NCBI RefSeq assembly: GCF_002056295.1
Contig: NZ_CP020100.1
Coordinates: 1,573,501 to 1,637,500 of the forward strand
Source: Halopseudomonas phragmitis
GTDB taxonomy: Bacteria; Pseudomonadota; Gammaproteobacteria; Pseudomonadales; Pseudomonadaceae
Reading direction: 5' to 3'
Length of the DNA stretch: 64,000 nt
The position numbers and the translations under genes were made by a program. This document shows, in pieces, positions 38,855-46,892 of this stretch. The notes under the pieces are model-generated. The model searched no databases. It had not been told where the DNA came from and worked only from the letters and a program-made list of their open reading frames with translations. Positions within the stretch are counted from its first letter, which is position 1; every line of letters begins with the position of its first letter.

Positions 38855-39765
38855 TGGATACCTTGCTGTTATTTTTTGCCGATGAGCAGGCGCCCGCCCG
38901 GCGCCTGGCTGAAGCCGCCGGGCTGGCCTGTGCCGAGGTCATCAGCCACCGCTTCCCTGACCAGGAACTACGGCTTACCCTGCCGTTTTCCCAAGGCCAG
39001 GAGCTGCCTGGTACTCTGGTGCTTTATCGCAGCCTGGATCGACCTAATGACAAATTGGTCGAGCTGCTGCTGATCGCCCGGCATGCCCGTCAGCTCGGGA
39101 TTGCCCGGCTGGTGCTGGTGGCACCCTATCTGGCCTATATGCGCCAGGACATCGCTTTCAATCCCGGTGAAATCGTCAGCCAGACCATTGTTGGCGGCTT
39201 TCTCGGTGAGTTGTTCGATGCTGTGATTACGGTCGACCCACACCTGCACCGGATCAGTCATTTACAGCAGGCTATCCCCCGTGAGCAGGCCATTGCCCTG
39301 TCGGGCGCACCGCGACTGGCTGAGCTGATTGCCGGGCGGCGTGACAACCCGCTGCTGGTTGGCCCCGATGCCGAGTCGGCCCAGTGGGTCGAAAGCGCAG
39401 CTCGGCGCCAGGGCTTTGACTATGGCGTCTGCCTGAAGGTCCGCCACGGTGATCGGCAGGTTGAAATTCAGCTACCGGATATCCCGCTGCAGGGGCGGGC
39501 GGTGGTGCTGATGGATGATGTGGCCAGTTCCGGGCATACCCTGGCCCGGGCCGCAGAGCAGTTATTGGCTGCGGGTGCGGTGTCGGTGGACGTGGCGGTT
39601 ACCCACGCGCTGTTTGCCGAGGATGCCCTGGACGTGATCCGGGCTGCTGGGATTGGCGAGGTCTGGAGTACTGACTGCATCGCCCACCCGAGCAATGCCA
39701 TCACCATGGCGCCCGTGCTGGCGGCCAGTCTCAAGCAGGTGCTGGCTGTTGGCGGAAAGCCTTAG
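38854..39765 (+). CDS. Ribose-phosphate pyrophosphokinase homologue (archaeal-like class)
   Basis: 303 residues. APYLAYMRQDIAFNPGEIVSQ, TVDPHLHRI, LLVGPDAESAQWV and the PRPP-loop-like VVLMDDVASSGHTLARA identify a PRPP synthetase. It differs from housekeeping class I Prs, where the loop reads nearer to DDMIDTAGT, and resembles archaeal and class III forms. Canonical activity transfers pyrophosphate from ATP to ribose 5-phosphate. The one-base overlap with the phosphorylase gene implies a shared pathway of nucleotide or base salvage. It is unlikely to be the essential housekeeping prs. Confidence 0.87.
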   Translation: MDTLLLFFADEQAPARRLAEAAGLACAEVISHRFPDQELRLTLPFSQGQELPGTLVLYRSLDRPNDKLVELLLIARHARQLGIARLVLVAPYLAYMRQDIAFNPGEIVSQTIVGGFLGELFDAVITVDPHLHRISHLQQAIPREQAIALSGAPRLAELIAGRRDNPLLVGPDAESAQWVESAARRQGFDYGVCLKVRHGDRQVEIQLPDIPLQGRAVVLMDDVASSGHTLARAAEQLLAAGAVSVDVAVTHALFAEDALDVIRAAGIGEVWSTDCIAHPSNAITMAPVLAASLKQVLAVGGKP

Positions 39766-40943
39766 CTTTTTTCCATAACCGGTTCGGCATTCGGTGTCTG
39801 CCACTGCCAGGCACAGAGCGCCCCGAGCAGCGCCACCAGCATGCCGGTCAGGCCGAGTAGCTGCAGACTGAGCAACTGGCTGACCCAGGCGCCCAGTGCT
39901 GCCCCCAAACCCTGGCCGAGAAACATCACCGAGCCATTCAACGCGACCGTGACCTGACGCGCCCCCGGTGCGGCCTCGAGCAGCTGGGCCTGGACCAGTG
40001 GTGTCAAGGCGAACAGTGCGGCTGCGCCGAACAACACAGCGGCCCCCAGGCTCAGCCAACTGACCAGCCCCTGCTCGGGGAACACCAGCATGGCAACTGA
40101 GTACAACACCTGGGTCATGGCGATGATCATGAAAATCCGCACCAGCACCCGGTTCGGGCTGGAAGTGTTGCCAAGCCGGGCGGCAATGGTGATGCCGATC
40201 AGGGCACCGACGCCAACCAGCATTTGCGAGAGTGCCACCTGCTCGGTGCTGCCGACTATGTTCTGCATGACCGGGGCGATATAGGGAATTACGCAGAACG
40301 TGGCGCTGAACGCTGCCAGGCTCATCAGCAGCAGGCGGCGGATATCGGGTTGCCAGCCATGGGCCAGCAGATGCCAGCCGGCACCATCCTCGCTTTGCAC
40401 TACCGGCAAGCTCAAGCGGTTGATCAGTGCAGCGGCCAGACACAGCACTGCGGCCAGCAGAAACGTCGCGCGCCAGTCGAACCATTGGCCGATCAGGCTG
40501 CCCAGCGGCATGCCGAGCAGGAAGGCCAGGACCATGCCACCGGTCACCATGGCCAGAGCCTGGCCGCGTTTTTCCACCGGCAGCAGCGCAGCGATAATCG
40601 GTGGCACCACTGGCATTACCAGGGTGGCCGCCAGCCCGGCCAGAATTCGCAGGCCGATCAGTTCGCTAAAACTGCCGGCCAGCGCTGCCAGAAGATTGAT
40701 CAGGCTCAGCCCGAGCAGCGCCAGCCAGAGCATCCGCCGCCGCTCCAGACGTCCGGTCTTAAGGGCAATCAGCGGTGCGGTCAGGGCATAGGTGATGGCA
40801 TAGGCCACGGCCAGATAACCGGCTGTGGCCACGTTGATGTCGAGGTCGGCGGCCAGTTCGATCAGCAGGCCGGCAAACACGAAAGTTTGTGTGCCGACTG
40901 CGCAGGTGGCCAGCGCCAAAGCCGGGATGGGGTTGCCGCGCAT
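39762..40943 (-). CDS. MFS transporter, AraJ/drug-efflux-like (DHA1)
   Basis: 393 residues with about 12 membrane helices. The N-terminal PALALATCAVGTQTFVFAGLL, the loop ALKTGRLERRRML between helices 2 and 3, and PVVPPIIAALLPVEKRGQAL are typical of 12-helix DHA1 exporters. The substrate is unknown. It begins 5 bases after the alpha/beta hydrolase gene, so the two form an operon whose upstream palindrome probably binds the adjacent TetR protein. It converges on the PRPP-synthetase gene with a 4-base overlap of ends. Confidence 0.88.
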   Translation of the reverse strand: MRGNPIPALALATCAVGTQTFVFAGLLIELAADLDINVATAGYLAVAYAITYALTAPLIALKTGRLERRRMLWLALLGLSLINLLAALAGSFSELIGLRILAGLAATLVMPVVPPIIAALLPVEKRGQALAMVTGGMVLAFLLGMPLGSLIGQWFDWRATFLLAAVLCLAAALINRLSLPVVQSEDGAGWHLLAHGWQPDIRRLLLMSLAAFSATFCVIPYIAPVMQNIVGSTEQVALSQMLVGVGALIGITIAARLGNTSSPNRVLVRIFMIIAMTQVLYSVAMLVFPEQGLVSWLSLGAAVLFGAAALFALTPLVQAQLLEAAPGARQVTVALNGSVMFLGQGLGAALGAWVSQLLSLQLLGLTGMLVALLGALCAWQWQTPNAEPVMEKS

Positions 40944-40948
40944 AATGA

Positions 40949-41893
40949 TTATCCTTGTTCTGACAGGCGGGTCAGGGACTCCTGACGTTCATGCAACTGT
41001 CCGGCATGGTAACGCAATCCGGCCGGATAGCGGTTGCGGCGCTGGCTGGTCTTGAGAAAGCTCATCACTGCCCTGATCACCACCTGATCGCCCAACGGGC
41101 GGTTGTGGCCGCCGTTTTCCAGCCACAGGGTCTTGGGAGAGCAACTGGCGGCATTGGCTTGCGCCGCGCTGATCGGTACTACCGGGTCGTCTTTGGCATG
41201 CACCAGCATCACCGCGGTTTGCTCCAGGCCGGCCAGGGCCCTTGGTACTTCAAACTGGTCGAGGGGAGCGCCCAGTACCTGCTGCATATGCTGCTCCATG
41301 CGGTTGATCGCCCGCTGTGACAGGCCCTGCATCCGGGCCAGGGCCTGGGCCTGATAACGCACGGCATGCGGTGCGCCGATCAATACCAGCCGGCGGGATT
41401 CCAGACCATAGGCCTGCATGGCCAGAGCGCTGCTGGCGCCGCCGATCGAGTGGGCAATCACCGCATGCAGCGGGCCCAGGCGCTGGCCGATACGGCTGAT
41501 TGCCTGAGCCAACAAAGGTAGTGGCCCCTCGCGACCGCTGGCCAGCCCGTGGGCCGGCAGATCCAGGGCTGCAACCTGGTAACCGGCGTCCAGTAATGGT
41601 TGAACGAAACCGCCCATGGCGTAGTGATCCGCTTCCCAGCCATGGACCAGCAGGACCACCGGCCCCTGGCCTCGGGTCCAGAGCGGTATCTGCTGCTCGC
41701 CAAGGGACTCGGTCAATCGCTCGAAGCCGTCGAAAGCCTGATGCCAGTGGCGTGGTTGCGGGCGCTGACGCGGGCGCTGACGCGGGCGTACGAACTGGCG
41801 GGCACCAAGGGCGCCAAAATAGCCCGGAAACACGGCCGAAAGAGTTTTGACCATGCCCAGACGGGCGTTACGACTGAGGCGAATACTGTTCAT
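40949..41893 (-). CDS. Alpha/beta hydrolase
   Basis: 314 residues. VVLLVHGWEADHYAMGGF gives the oxyanion hole, AHSIGGASSALA the nucleophile Ser, a likely acid lies in VHAKDDPVVPIS and the catalytic His in LENGGHNRPLGD. The N-terminal 50 residues are rich in Arg, Gln and Pro (RPRQRPRQRPQPRHW). No signal peptide is convincing. Substrate unknown. It lies between a terminator/operator region and the MFS gene, and is the first gene of a TetR-controlled operon by inference. Confidence 0.84.
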   Translation of the reverse strand: MNSIRLSRNARLGMVKTLSAVFPGYFGALGARQFVRPRQRPRQRPQPRHWHQAFDGFERLTESLGEQQIPLWTRGQGPVVLLVHGWEADHYAMGGFVQPLLDAGYQVAALDLPAHGLASGREGPLPLLAQAISRIGQRLGPLHAVIAHSIGGASSALAMQAYGLESRRLVLIGAPHAVRYQAQALARMQGLSQRAINRMEQHMQQVLGAPLDQFEVPRALAGLEQTAVMLVHAKDDPVVPISAAQANAASCSPKTLWLENGGHNRPLGDQVVIRAVMSFLKTSQRRNRYPAGLRYHAGQLHERQESLTRLSEQG

Positions 41894-41912
41894 GGTTTTT
41901 GCTCCTAACTAC

Positions 41913-41926
41913 CTACCAGTTGGTAG
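41913..41926. promoter_or_regulatory. Probable TetR operator upstream of the hydrolase-MFS operon
   Basis: The palindrome CTACCAGTTGGTAG lies 20 bases upstream of the hydrolase start. It shares the CTACC-N4-GGTAG pattern with the palindrome before the tetR gene at 42529-42542. Confidence 0.7.
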
Positions 41927-41939
41927 TTTTGCGGTGGTT

Positions 41940-41960
41940 AAAAAAGCCCCAAGGGGCTTC
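41940..41960 (-). terminator. Rho-independent terminator of the tetR gene
   Basis: AAGCCCC / GGGGCTT forms a tight stem that on the minus strand is followed by TTTTTTA. It separates tetR from the operator and promoter of the hydrolase-MFS operon. Confidence 0.8.
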
Positions 41961-41975
41961 GGATCAACTCATGGA

Positions 41976-42524
41976 TCAACGTTTGAGTTCGCGGCGTACT
42001 TCGCTGATGGCCTGCTCAATCGGCAGGGGGCTGCCCTTGACCCGCGACAGAAACAACCCGCCCTGGACCAGCATCAGCACCCGCTCAGCCCAACGCCCGG
42101 CCTGTTCGCTGTTTTCAGCGCACTGACCGCTCAGGGCAATCCCGGTCAGCCAGTCATGCTGCAAGTCCAGCAGGCGCTGGGCGCGCTGACGCAGTTGCTG
42201 ATCCAGGTGGTCCCAGTCGCCCAGTACTCCACCTACCGGGCACAGGCGCCGGCCCGGGCCGATGCTGTTGAGGTAGATGGCGAAAAACGCCTCCAACTGC
42301 CGGGCTGCCGGTTGCCCTTGCTGGGCATCAATGTGGCGGCGCAGGGCCTGAATACTGGTGTCGATTACATCGGCCACCAGGGCATCCTTGTTCCGGTAGT
42401 GGTGGAACAGGCTGGCCTTGCGAATGCCTACACGGTCGGCGATGTCCTGCAGGCTGAAGCCGTTGAGCGACTGGCGCTGAAGCAGGTCGGCGGCGGTGCT
42501 GAGAATTTGGGTTTTGGTATCCAT
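41976..42524 (-). CDS. TetR family transcriptional regulator
   Basis: 182 residues from the ATG at 42524. The N-terminal helix-turn-helix is complete (TQILSTAADLLQRQSLNGFSLQDIADRVGIRKASLFHHYRNKDAL), and the C-terminal ligand and dimer domain contains GRRLCPVGGVLGDWDHL, as in TetR_C_6/AcuR-like members. A palindrome directly before the start and a matching one before the downstream hydrolase-MFS operon suggest autoregulation and control of that operon. The inducer is unknown. Confidence 0.9.
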   Translation of the reverse strand: MDTKTQILSTAADLLQRQSLNGFSLQDIADRVGIRKASLFHHYRNKDALVADVIDTSIQALRRHIDAQQGQPAARQLEAFFAIYLNSIGPGRRLCPVGGVLGDWDHLDQQLRQRAQRLLDLQHDWLTGIALSGQCAENSEQAGRWAERVLMLVQGGLFLSRVKGSPLPIEQAISEVRRELKR

Positions 42525-42528
42525 GAGC

Positions 42529-42542
42529 CTACCGTATGGTAG
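42529..42542. promoter_or_regulatory. Probable TetR operator upstream of its own gene
   Basis: CTACCGTATGGTAG, inside the slightly longer CCTACCGTATGGTAGG, ends 4 bases before the tetR start codon. It has the same half-sites and spacing as the palindrome at 41913-41926. Confidence 0.7.
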
Positions 42543-42591
42543 GTTTTGCTGATTGTCAACGACTATTGAGAAGAGCTGGCTACCGCTCGTC

Positions 42592-42681
42592 GTGGTGTTT
42601 ACCCTACCGATCGAGCACATCGCCGGCATCGCCTACCAGCAGATCGAAGCGTTCGAACAATTGATCAAGAATGAAATCTGA
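42592..42681 (+). pseudogene. Remnant of a PII-like protein gene (C-terminal 30 codons)
   Basis: In frame with a stop at 42681, this stretch encodes VVFTLPIEHIAGIAYQQIEAFEQLIKNEI, nearly the same as the last 29 residues of the intact PII-like protein at 49476-49823. There is no upstream part: the sequence before it does not continue the family and leads into the tetR operator. It is a truncated copy, non-functional as it stands. Confidence 0.85.
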
Positions 42682-42696
42682 CCCGGAGCCCGGCCC

Positions 42697-42939
42697 ATGC
42701 TAGTCAAGGACATCATGAAGTCCAACGCCGTCACCATCTCCTTGCTCAACGTTTACGACATCTGCGCCAAGCCGGCACTGATTGTCTCACGCGAACTGGA
42801 CGTGAAGTACGTGGCAAAGCTCATGGTCAACATGAGCCTGCCACGGATTCTGGTCAGCAGCGCCAACGAACTGGTCGGGATCATCACCATGAACGACATT
42901 GTCGGGGCGATTCTGGAGATGGCCGACGGGGAGGCCTGA
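42697..42939 (+). pseudogene. Internally deleted copy of the CBS-domain gene
   Basis: 80 codons. The first 15 and last 65 residues match the intact 131-residue CBS protein at 49065-49460 almost perfectly, but 51 residues (positions 16-66) are missing through an in-frame deletion. One CBS motif is removed and the other kept (ALIVSRELDVKYVAKLMVNM and RILVSSANELVGIITMNDIV). The 15-base spacer and ribosome-binding region between it and the PII remnant are also conserved from the intact locus. It could still make a single-CBS peptide, but decay is more likely. Confidence 0.82.
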
Positions 42940-42947
42940 CCCTCGCG

Positions 42948-43769
42948 TTACTGCCGGCCAATATAGCCAGGATTGAACACCACCTGCTCGCCCTGGATCA
43001 TGTCGAAGATATCGCGGGCTGCAATTGCCGGGTCTTCCCAGTCGGCAGCCCGATCCACTTCGGGATTGGCCTGCGGGCCAGTGGAGTGCCGGCTGATATG
43101 GGTGCGCATGCCGGCCGGAGCGGCAATGAAAATCTTGATATTGTCAGCCTGCAATTCTTGCGCGGCACTCTGGAACAAGCCATGCAGTGCGTGCTTGGTC
43201 GCGGCGTAATGCCCCAGATTGGCTGGTGCCGGGCGCATGCCCAGAATCGATGACACGTTCAGGATAGTACCGCCGTCCTGCTCACGCATGACCGCGATCG
43301 CCTGCTGAGCCAGATCGGCATAGGCCCAGAAATTGACTTCCATCTGGTGCCGGGCCTTGTCCATATCCATTTCATCCAGCCGCGCCAGATAGGAATAGCC
43401 AGCATTGTTGAACAGGAAGTCGACCTGGCCATACTCGACCCGCGCCCGCTCGATCAACCCGGCACGCTGTTCCGGGTCTGCCAAGTCCACTTCCAGTACC
43501 AGCGCCTGCCCACCCTGACTACGAATCTGCTCGGCCAGCTGCTGCGAAGGCTCGGGGCGGACATCGACCAGAACCAGCTTCATGCCCTCGCTGGCACCCA
43601 GTAGCGCCAACTCTCGGCCCAAGCCATAGCTGCTGCCGGTCACCACTGCCACCTTGTCCTTGAACGCTGGACTATCGGCCTGTGCTGGCGCTACCAGCCA
43701 CAGCATCAGCCAAACCAGCAGCACGCCCGGCAGCGGCAATTGCAGCATTTTTCTATGGTAAGTCGTCAT
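42948..43769 (-). CDS. SDR family oxidoreductase with an N-terminal export signal
   Basis: About 273 residues from the ATG at 43769 (GGGAG upstream); the TTG at 43796 is a weaker alternative. A strong signal-like segment opens the protein: LPGVLLVWLMLWLVAPAQA, with a cleavage-type AQA-D. A full classical short-chain dehydrogenase follows, with TGSSYGLG for the cofactor, FNNAGY, catalytic Ser in LNVSSILGM and YAATKH. SDRs are usually cytoplasmic NAD(P) enzymes, so the signal is odd; it may be a membrane anchor with the catalytic domain on the cytoplasmic side. Substrate unknown. Confidence 0.85.
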   Translation of the reverse strand: MTTYHRKMLQLPLPGVLLVWLMLWLVAPAQADSPAFKDKVAVVTGSSYGLGRELALLGASEGMKLVLVDVRPEPSQQLAEQIRSQGGQALVLEVDLADPEQRAGLIERARVEYGQVDFLFNNAGYSYLARLDEMDMDKARHQMEVNFWAYADLAQQAIAVMREQDGGTILNVSSILGMRPAPANLGHYAATKHALHGLFQSAAQELQADNIKIFIAAPAGMRTHISRHSTGPQANPEVDRAADWEDPAIAARDIFDMIQGEQVVFNPGYIGRQ

Positions 43770-44005
43770 ACCCCGCACTCCCTGAGTTATTGGCAACCGC
43801 TACACCTTAATGGGATTGCCCCACCAACAGTAGCAACAGAAACATTTCGAATCAGTGCCCGGCATGCGACCAACGGTCGACAGCGCATTGTTAACTTCTG
43901 GTGCTGATCGATAATTTACGCAACATTTACAGCCGCTTGCAGTTTTGGACATCTCTTGTTTATGCGGTTTGGCTTTAGGCTTTCGGACAGCATAGGAGGC
44001 TGTCG

Positions 44006-45454
44006 ATGTTTGCTTTCTTTCGCCCGGTACTGCTGGTAGTGGGCATCCTAACTCTGATCATGACCGGGCTAATGTCCTGTGTGGCGTTGTTCGCCTTTTG
44101 GCGCGGCGACCCGGAGCTGTCAGTGTTCCTGATTTCAGCGGCGATTGCTGGTGGTGCTGGACTGACCTTGGTGTTGCTGGGGCGTCAGGCACGCTTCCAT
44201 CTGGTAGCCCGTCAGTTGTATCTGTTGACCAGTCTGAGTTGGCTTGGCATGTCGCTGGTGGGCGCCTTGCCGTTGTTCTTCAGCCATTTCCAACTGAGTT
44301 TTGTCGATGCCGTTTTCGAAGCGGTATCGGGGATCACTACCACTGGGTCGACAGTGCTGTCCGGGCTGGAGCAGTTGCCGCCGAGCTTGCTGCTGTGGCG
44401 CTCTATGCTGCAATGGCTGGGCGGGTTGGGTGTGATCGGTATGGCCGTGTCGATTCTGCCGTTTTTGCGGGTCGGCGGGATGCGTCTGTTTCATACTGAG
44501 TCGTCGGACTGGTCGGATAAGTCGATCCCTCGCATTCAGACGCTGGCCAGGCTGCTGGTGGCGATCTATCTGTGCATCAGCCTGGCCTGCATGCTGGCCT
44601 ATTGGCTGGCGGGTATGAACCTGTTTGATGCGATCAATCATGCCATGACTACAGTGTCGACCGGTGGTTACGCCACCGATGACCGCTCCATGGGACGTTT
44701 CGACGAACGGGTGTTGTGGGTCGCCATTGTGTTCATGCTACTTGGTGCTTTGCCGTTTACCCTGATCATCGCTTTTGTCCAGCGCCCACGGTTAGCGCTG
44801 TTGAGCAATAGTCAGGTAATGGCTCTGCTGTCTGTTGTCGCAGTGGTTTCGTTGCTGCTGAGCGCTTTTCTGGTATGGAATGGTGAGCTGCCATTGTTCA
44901 GCGCCTTGACCCAGGCCACTTTCAATCTGGTTTCCGTGATCACCACTACGGGCTATGCCTCTGCCGATTATACCCAGTGGGGTGCCTTCAGCGTGGCGCT
45001 GTTCTTTGTGGTGATGTTCATTGGTGGCTGTTCAGGGTCAACCAGTGGCGGCATGAAGGTTTTCCGTTTTCAACTTAGCTACCTGTTCCTGCGCAGTCAG
45101 ATCCGCAAACTGGTTCACCCCAGTGGCGTATTCGTAACTCGTTATAACGGCAAAACGGTGCAGGACGATATCATTCTGTCGGCAGTCGCCTTTTCCTTTC
45201 TGTTTTTTCTCACGCTGGCGGTACTGACGCTGCTATTGGCGTTGCTCGGGCTGGATCTGGTGACCAGCCTGAGTGCCGCTGCTACGGCGTTGACCAATGT
45301 CGGTCCGGGACTTGGCGATATCGTTGGTCCTGCGGGCAACTTCCAGCCCCTGCCGTCAACCGCCAAATGGCTGTTATGCTTCGGTATGTTGTTAGGCCGA
45401 CTAGAGCTGTTGACGATGATGGTGCTATTCACTCCGATGTTCTGGCGCGGCTGA
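44006..45454 (+). CDS. trkH: TrkH family potassium uptake protein
   Basis: 482 residues, the TrkH/TrkG pore subunit. About 10-12 membrane helices form four pore repeats; selectivity-filter-like segments are SGITTTGSTVL, TTVSTGGYAT, VITTTGYASAD and LTNVGPGLGD. AGGAGG lies before the ATG. It is followed by a KdpD-like kinase, a KdpE-like regulator and trkA, so pore, gating subunit and a private two-component pair sit together. Whether it is the cell's only Trk pore cannot be told. Confidence 0.93.
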   Translation: MFAFFRPVLLVVGILTLIMTGLMSCVALFAFWRGDPELSVFLISAAIAGGAGLTLVLLGRQARFHLVARQLYLLTSLSWLGMSLVGALPLFFSHFQLSFVDAVFEAVSGITTTGSTVLSGLEQLPPSLLLWRSMLQWLGGLGVIGMAVSILPFLRVGGMRLFHTESSDWSDKSIPRIQTLARLLVAIYLCISLACMLAYWLAGMNLFDAINHAMTTVSTGGYATDDRSMGRFDERVLWVAIVFMLLGALPFTLIIAFVQRPRLALLSNSQVMALLSVVAVVSLLLSAFLVWNGELPLFSALTQATFNLVSVITTTGYASADYTQWGAFSVALFFVVMFIGGCSGSTSGGMKVFRFQLSYLFLRSQIRKLVHPSGVFVTRYNGKTVQDDIILSAVAFSFLFFLTLAVLTLLLALLGLDLVTSLSAAATALTNVGPGLGDIVGPAGNFQPLPSTAKWLLCFGMLLGRLELLTMMVLFTPMFWRG

Positions 45455-45463
45455 GGCAGGGGT

Positions 45464-46891
45464 ATGCCGACACCCACGCACCCACGCTGGCCGGCACTGG
45501 TTCTGCCCTGGCTGGTGCCTCTGTTGGCCAGCCTGTTGGCGTGGCCACTGGCAGACTGGCTGCCCAGCGCCAATCTGGCCCTGATCTATTTAGCCGGCGT
45601 GTTGCTGACGGCGATCTATACCCGGGTTCGGCCGGCCCTGGCCTGTGCACTGTTGAGCTTTTTGGCGTACAACTTCTGGCACACCGAGCCGCGTTTCTCG
45701 CTGCAGATGTTCCATCGTGAAGATATCCTGACCGCCGGGTTACTGGTCATGGTGGCGCTGGTTTGCGGCCAACTGGCAGCTAGGCTCAATGAACAGCTTA
45801 GTGCCTTGCGTGATAGTCAGAGCTGGAGCAATCGGCAGATGGATTGTGCACGGGCACTGTCATCCTGTGTGGCTGCCGACGAGGTAGTCAACCGATTTAT
45901 GGAGCAGGTTCAGGCCTGTCTGGGTTGGACCTGCCGACTGCAGGACGATGCGACCCGGTTACCAGATGGGGACGGGGGGATCGGCTGGTGCCAGCATGAA
46001 CAGGGTATTCTGATCGGCTTTCAGGATGGTCAGGGCAATGCCCTTGCGGTCAGTCTGGCTGCTCAGTCGGCTCTGAAGGCGCGTGATCGCGAGCGGCTGG
46101 AAGCCTTGCTGGATCTGACCCGCCTGGCCTGGGGGCGGGTACGGCTGGCCGAGCGTTTGCGTCAGGAAACTCTGGTCAAGGAGCGCGAACAGTTGCGCTC
46201 GGCACTGTTGTCGTCGATATCCCATGACCTGCGCACCCCACTGGCAACCATGATTGGTTCGGTCTCGAGTCTGATCGATCTGCATGCGGCCCTGAGTCCG
46301 GAGCAACGCGCCGAGCTGTTGGCTAATACCCTGAGCGAGGCCCAGAGGCTGGATCGCTATATCCAGAAGCTGCTGGACATGACTCGTCTGGGGCATGGTG
46401 AACTGACCCTCGACCGTGACTGGGTCGGGGTCGATGATATTGTCAGCGTGGTGATCAAGCGCAGCCGGGCTCTGCTGGGAGACAGGCACTTGGAGCTGAG
46501 CCTGGCAGCGGAACTACCGTTGCTGCATGTGCATCCCGCCCTGATTGAGCAGGCATTGTTCAATGTGTTGGAAAATGCCATTCGGTTCTCGCCATCAGGA
46601 GCGGTCATTCGTCTACAGGCGAGCAGTGAGCCTGGATGGTTGCATATCGATGTTAGCGATGCTGGCCCCGGAATCGATGCCGCCGATCATGAGCGGGTAT
46701 TCGACATGTTCCATACCTTCAGCTATGGCGACCAGTACGCGGCGGGAACCGGGCTGGGGTTGGCAATCTGTCGCAGCATTCTGGCTGCACACGGAGGGTC
46801 TGCCCAGGTGCTGAGTAGTGCGCCGGGGCAGGGCACTACCATGCGTTTGAGTGTGCCGCTCTCGGGTGTGCCGGCTAGCGTGGAGGATTGA
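45464..46891 (+). CDS. KdpD-like sensor histidine kinase lacking the N-terminal KdpD/USP domains
   Basis: 475 residues. It starts directly with the four-helix DUF4118 module of KdpD (LALIYLAGVLLTAIYTRVRPAL; FLAYNFWHTEPRFSL), then a GAF-like linker, phospho-His254 in LLSSISHDLRTPLATMIGS and ATPase boxes NVLENAIRFSPSG and GTGLGLAICRSI. Full KdpD has about 400 extra N-terminal residues with nucleotide-binding and USP domains, which are absent. It begins 9 bases after trkH, and no kdpFABC genes are nearby, so it likely controls the trk genes. Confidence 0.9.
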   Translation: MPTPTHPRWPALVLPWLVPLLASLLAWPLADWLPSANLALIYLAGVLLTAIYTRVRPALACALLSFLAYNFWHTEPRFSLQMFHREDILTAGLLVMVALVCGQLAARLNEQLSALRDSQSWSNRQMDCARALSSCVAADEVVNRFMEQVQACLGWTCRLQDDATRLPDGDGGIGWCQHEQGILIGFQDGQGNALAVSLAAQSALKARDRERLEALLDLTRLAWGRVRLAERLRQETLVKEREQLRSALLSSISHDLRTPLATMIGSVSSLIDLHAALSPEQRAELLANTLSEAQRLDRYIQKLLDMTRLGHGELTLDRDWVGVDDIVSVVIKRSRALLGDRHLELSLAAELPLLHVHPALIEQALFNVLENAIRFSPSGAVIRLQASSEPGWLHIDVSDAGPGIDAADHERVFDMFHTFSYGDQYAAGTGLGLAICRSILAAHGGSAQVLSSAPGQGTTMRLSVPLSGVPASVED

Positions 46892-46892
46892 G

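Noticed and set aside
42697-42939. Short CBS frame as an intact independent gene
   Set aside because: Comparison with the copy at 49065-49460 shows an in-frame loss of 51 residues and a truncated PII-like remnant upstream, so decay explains it better.
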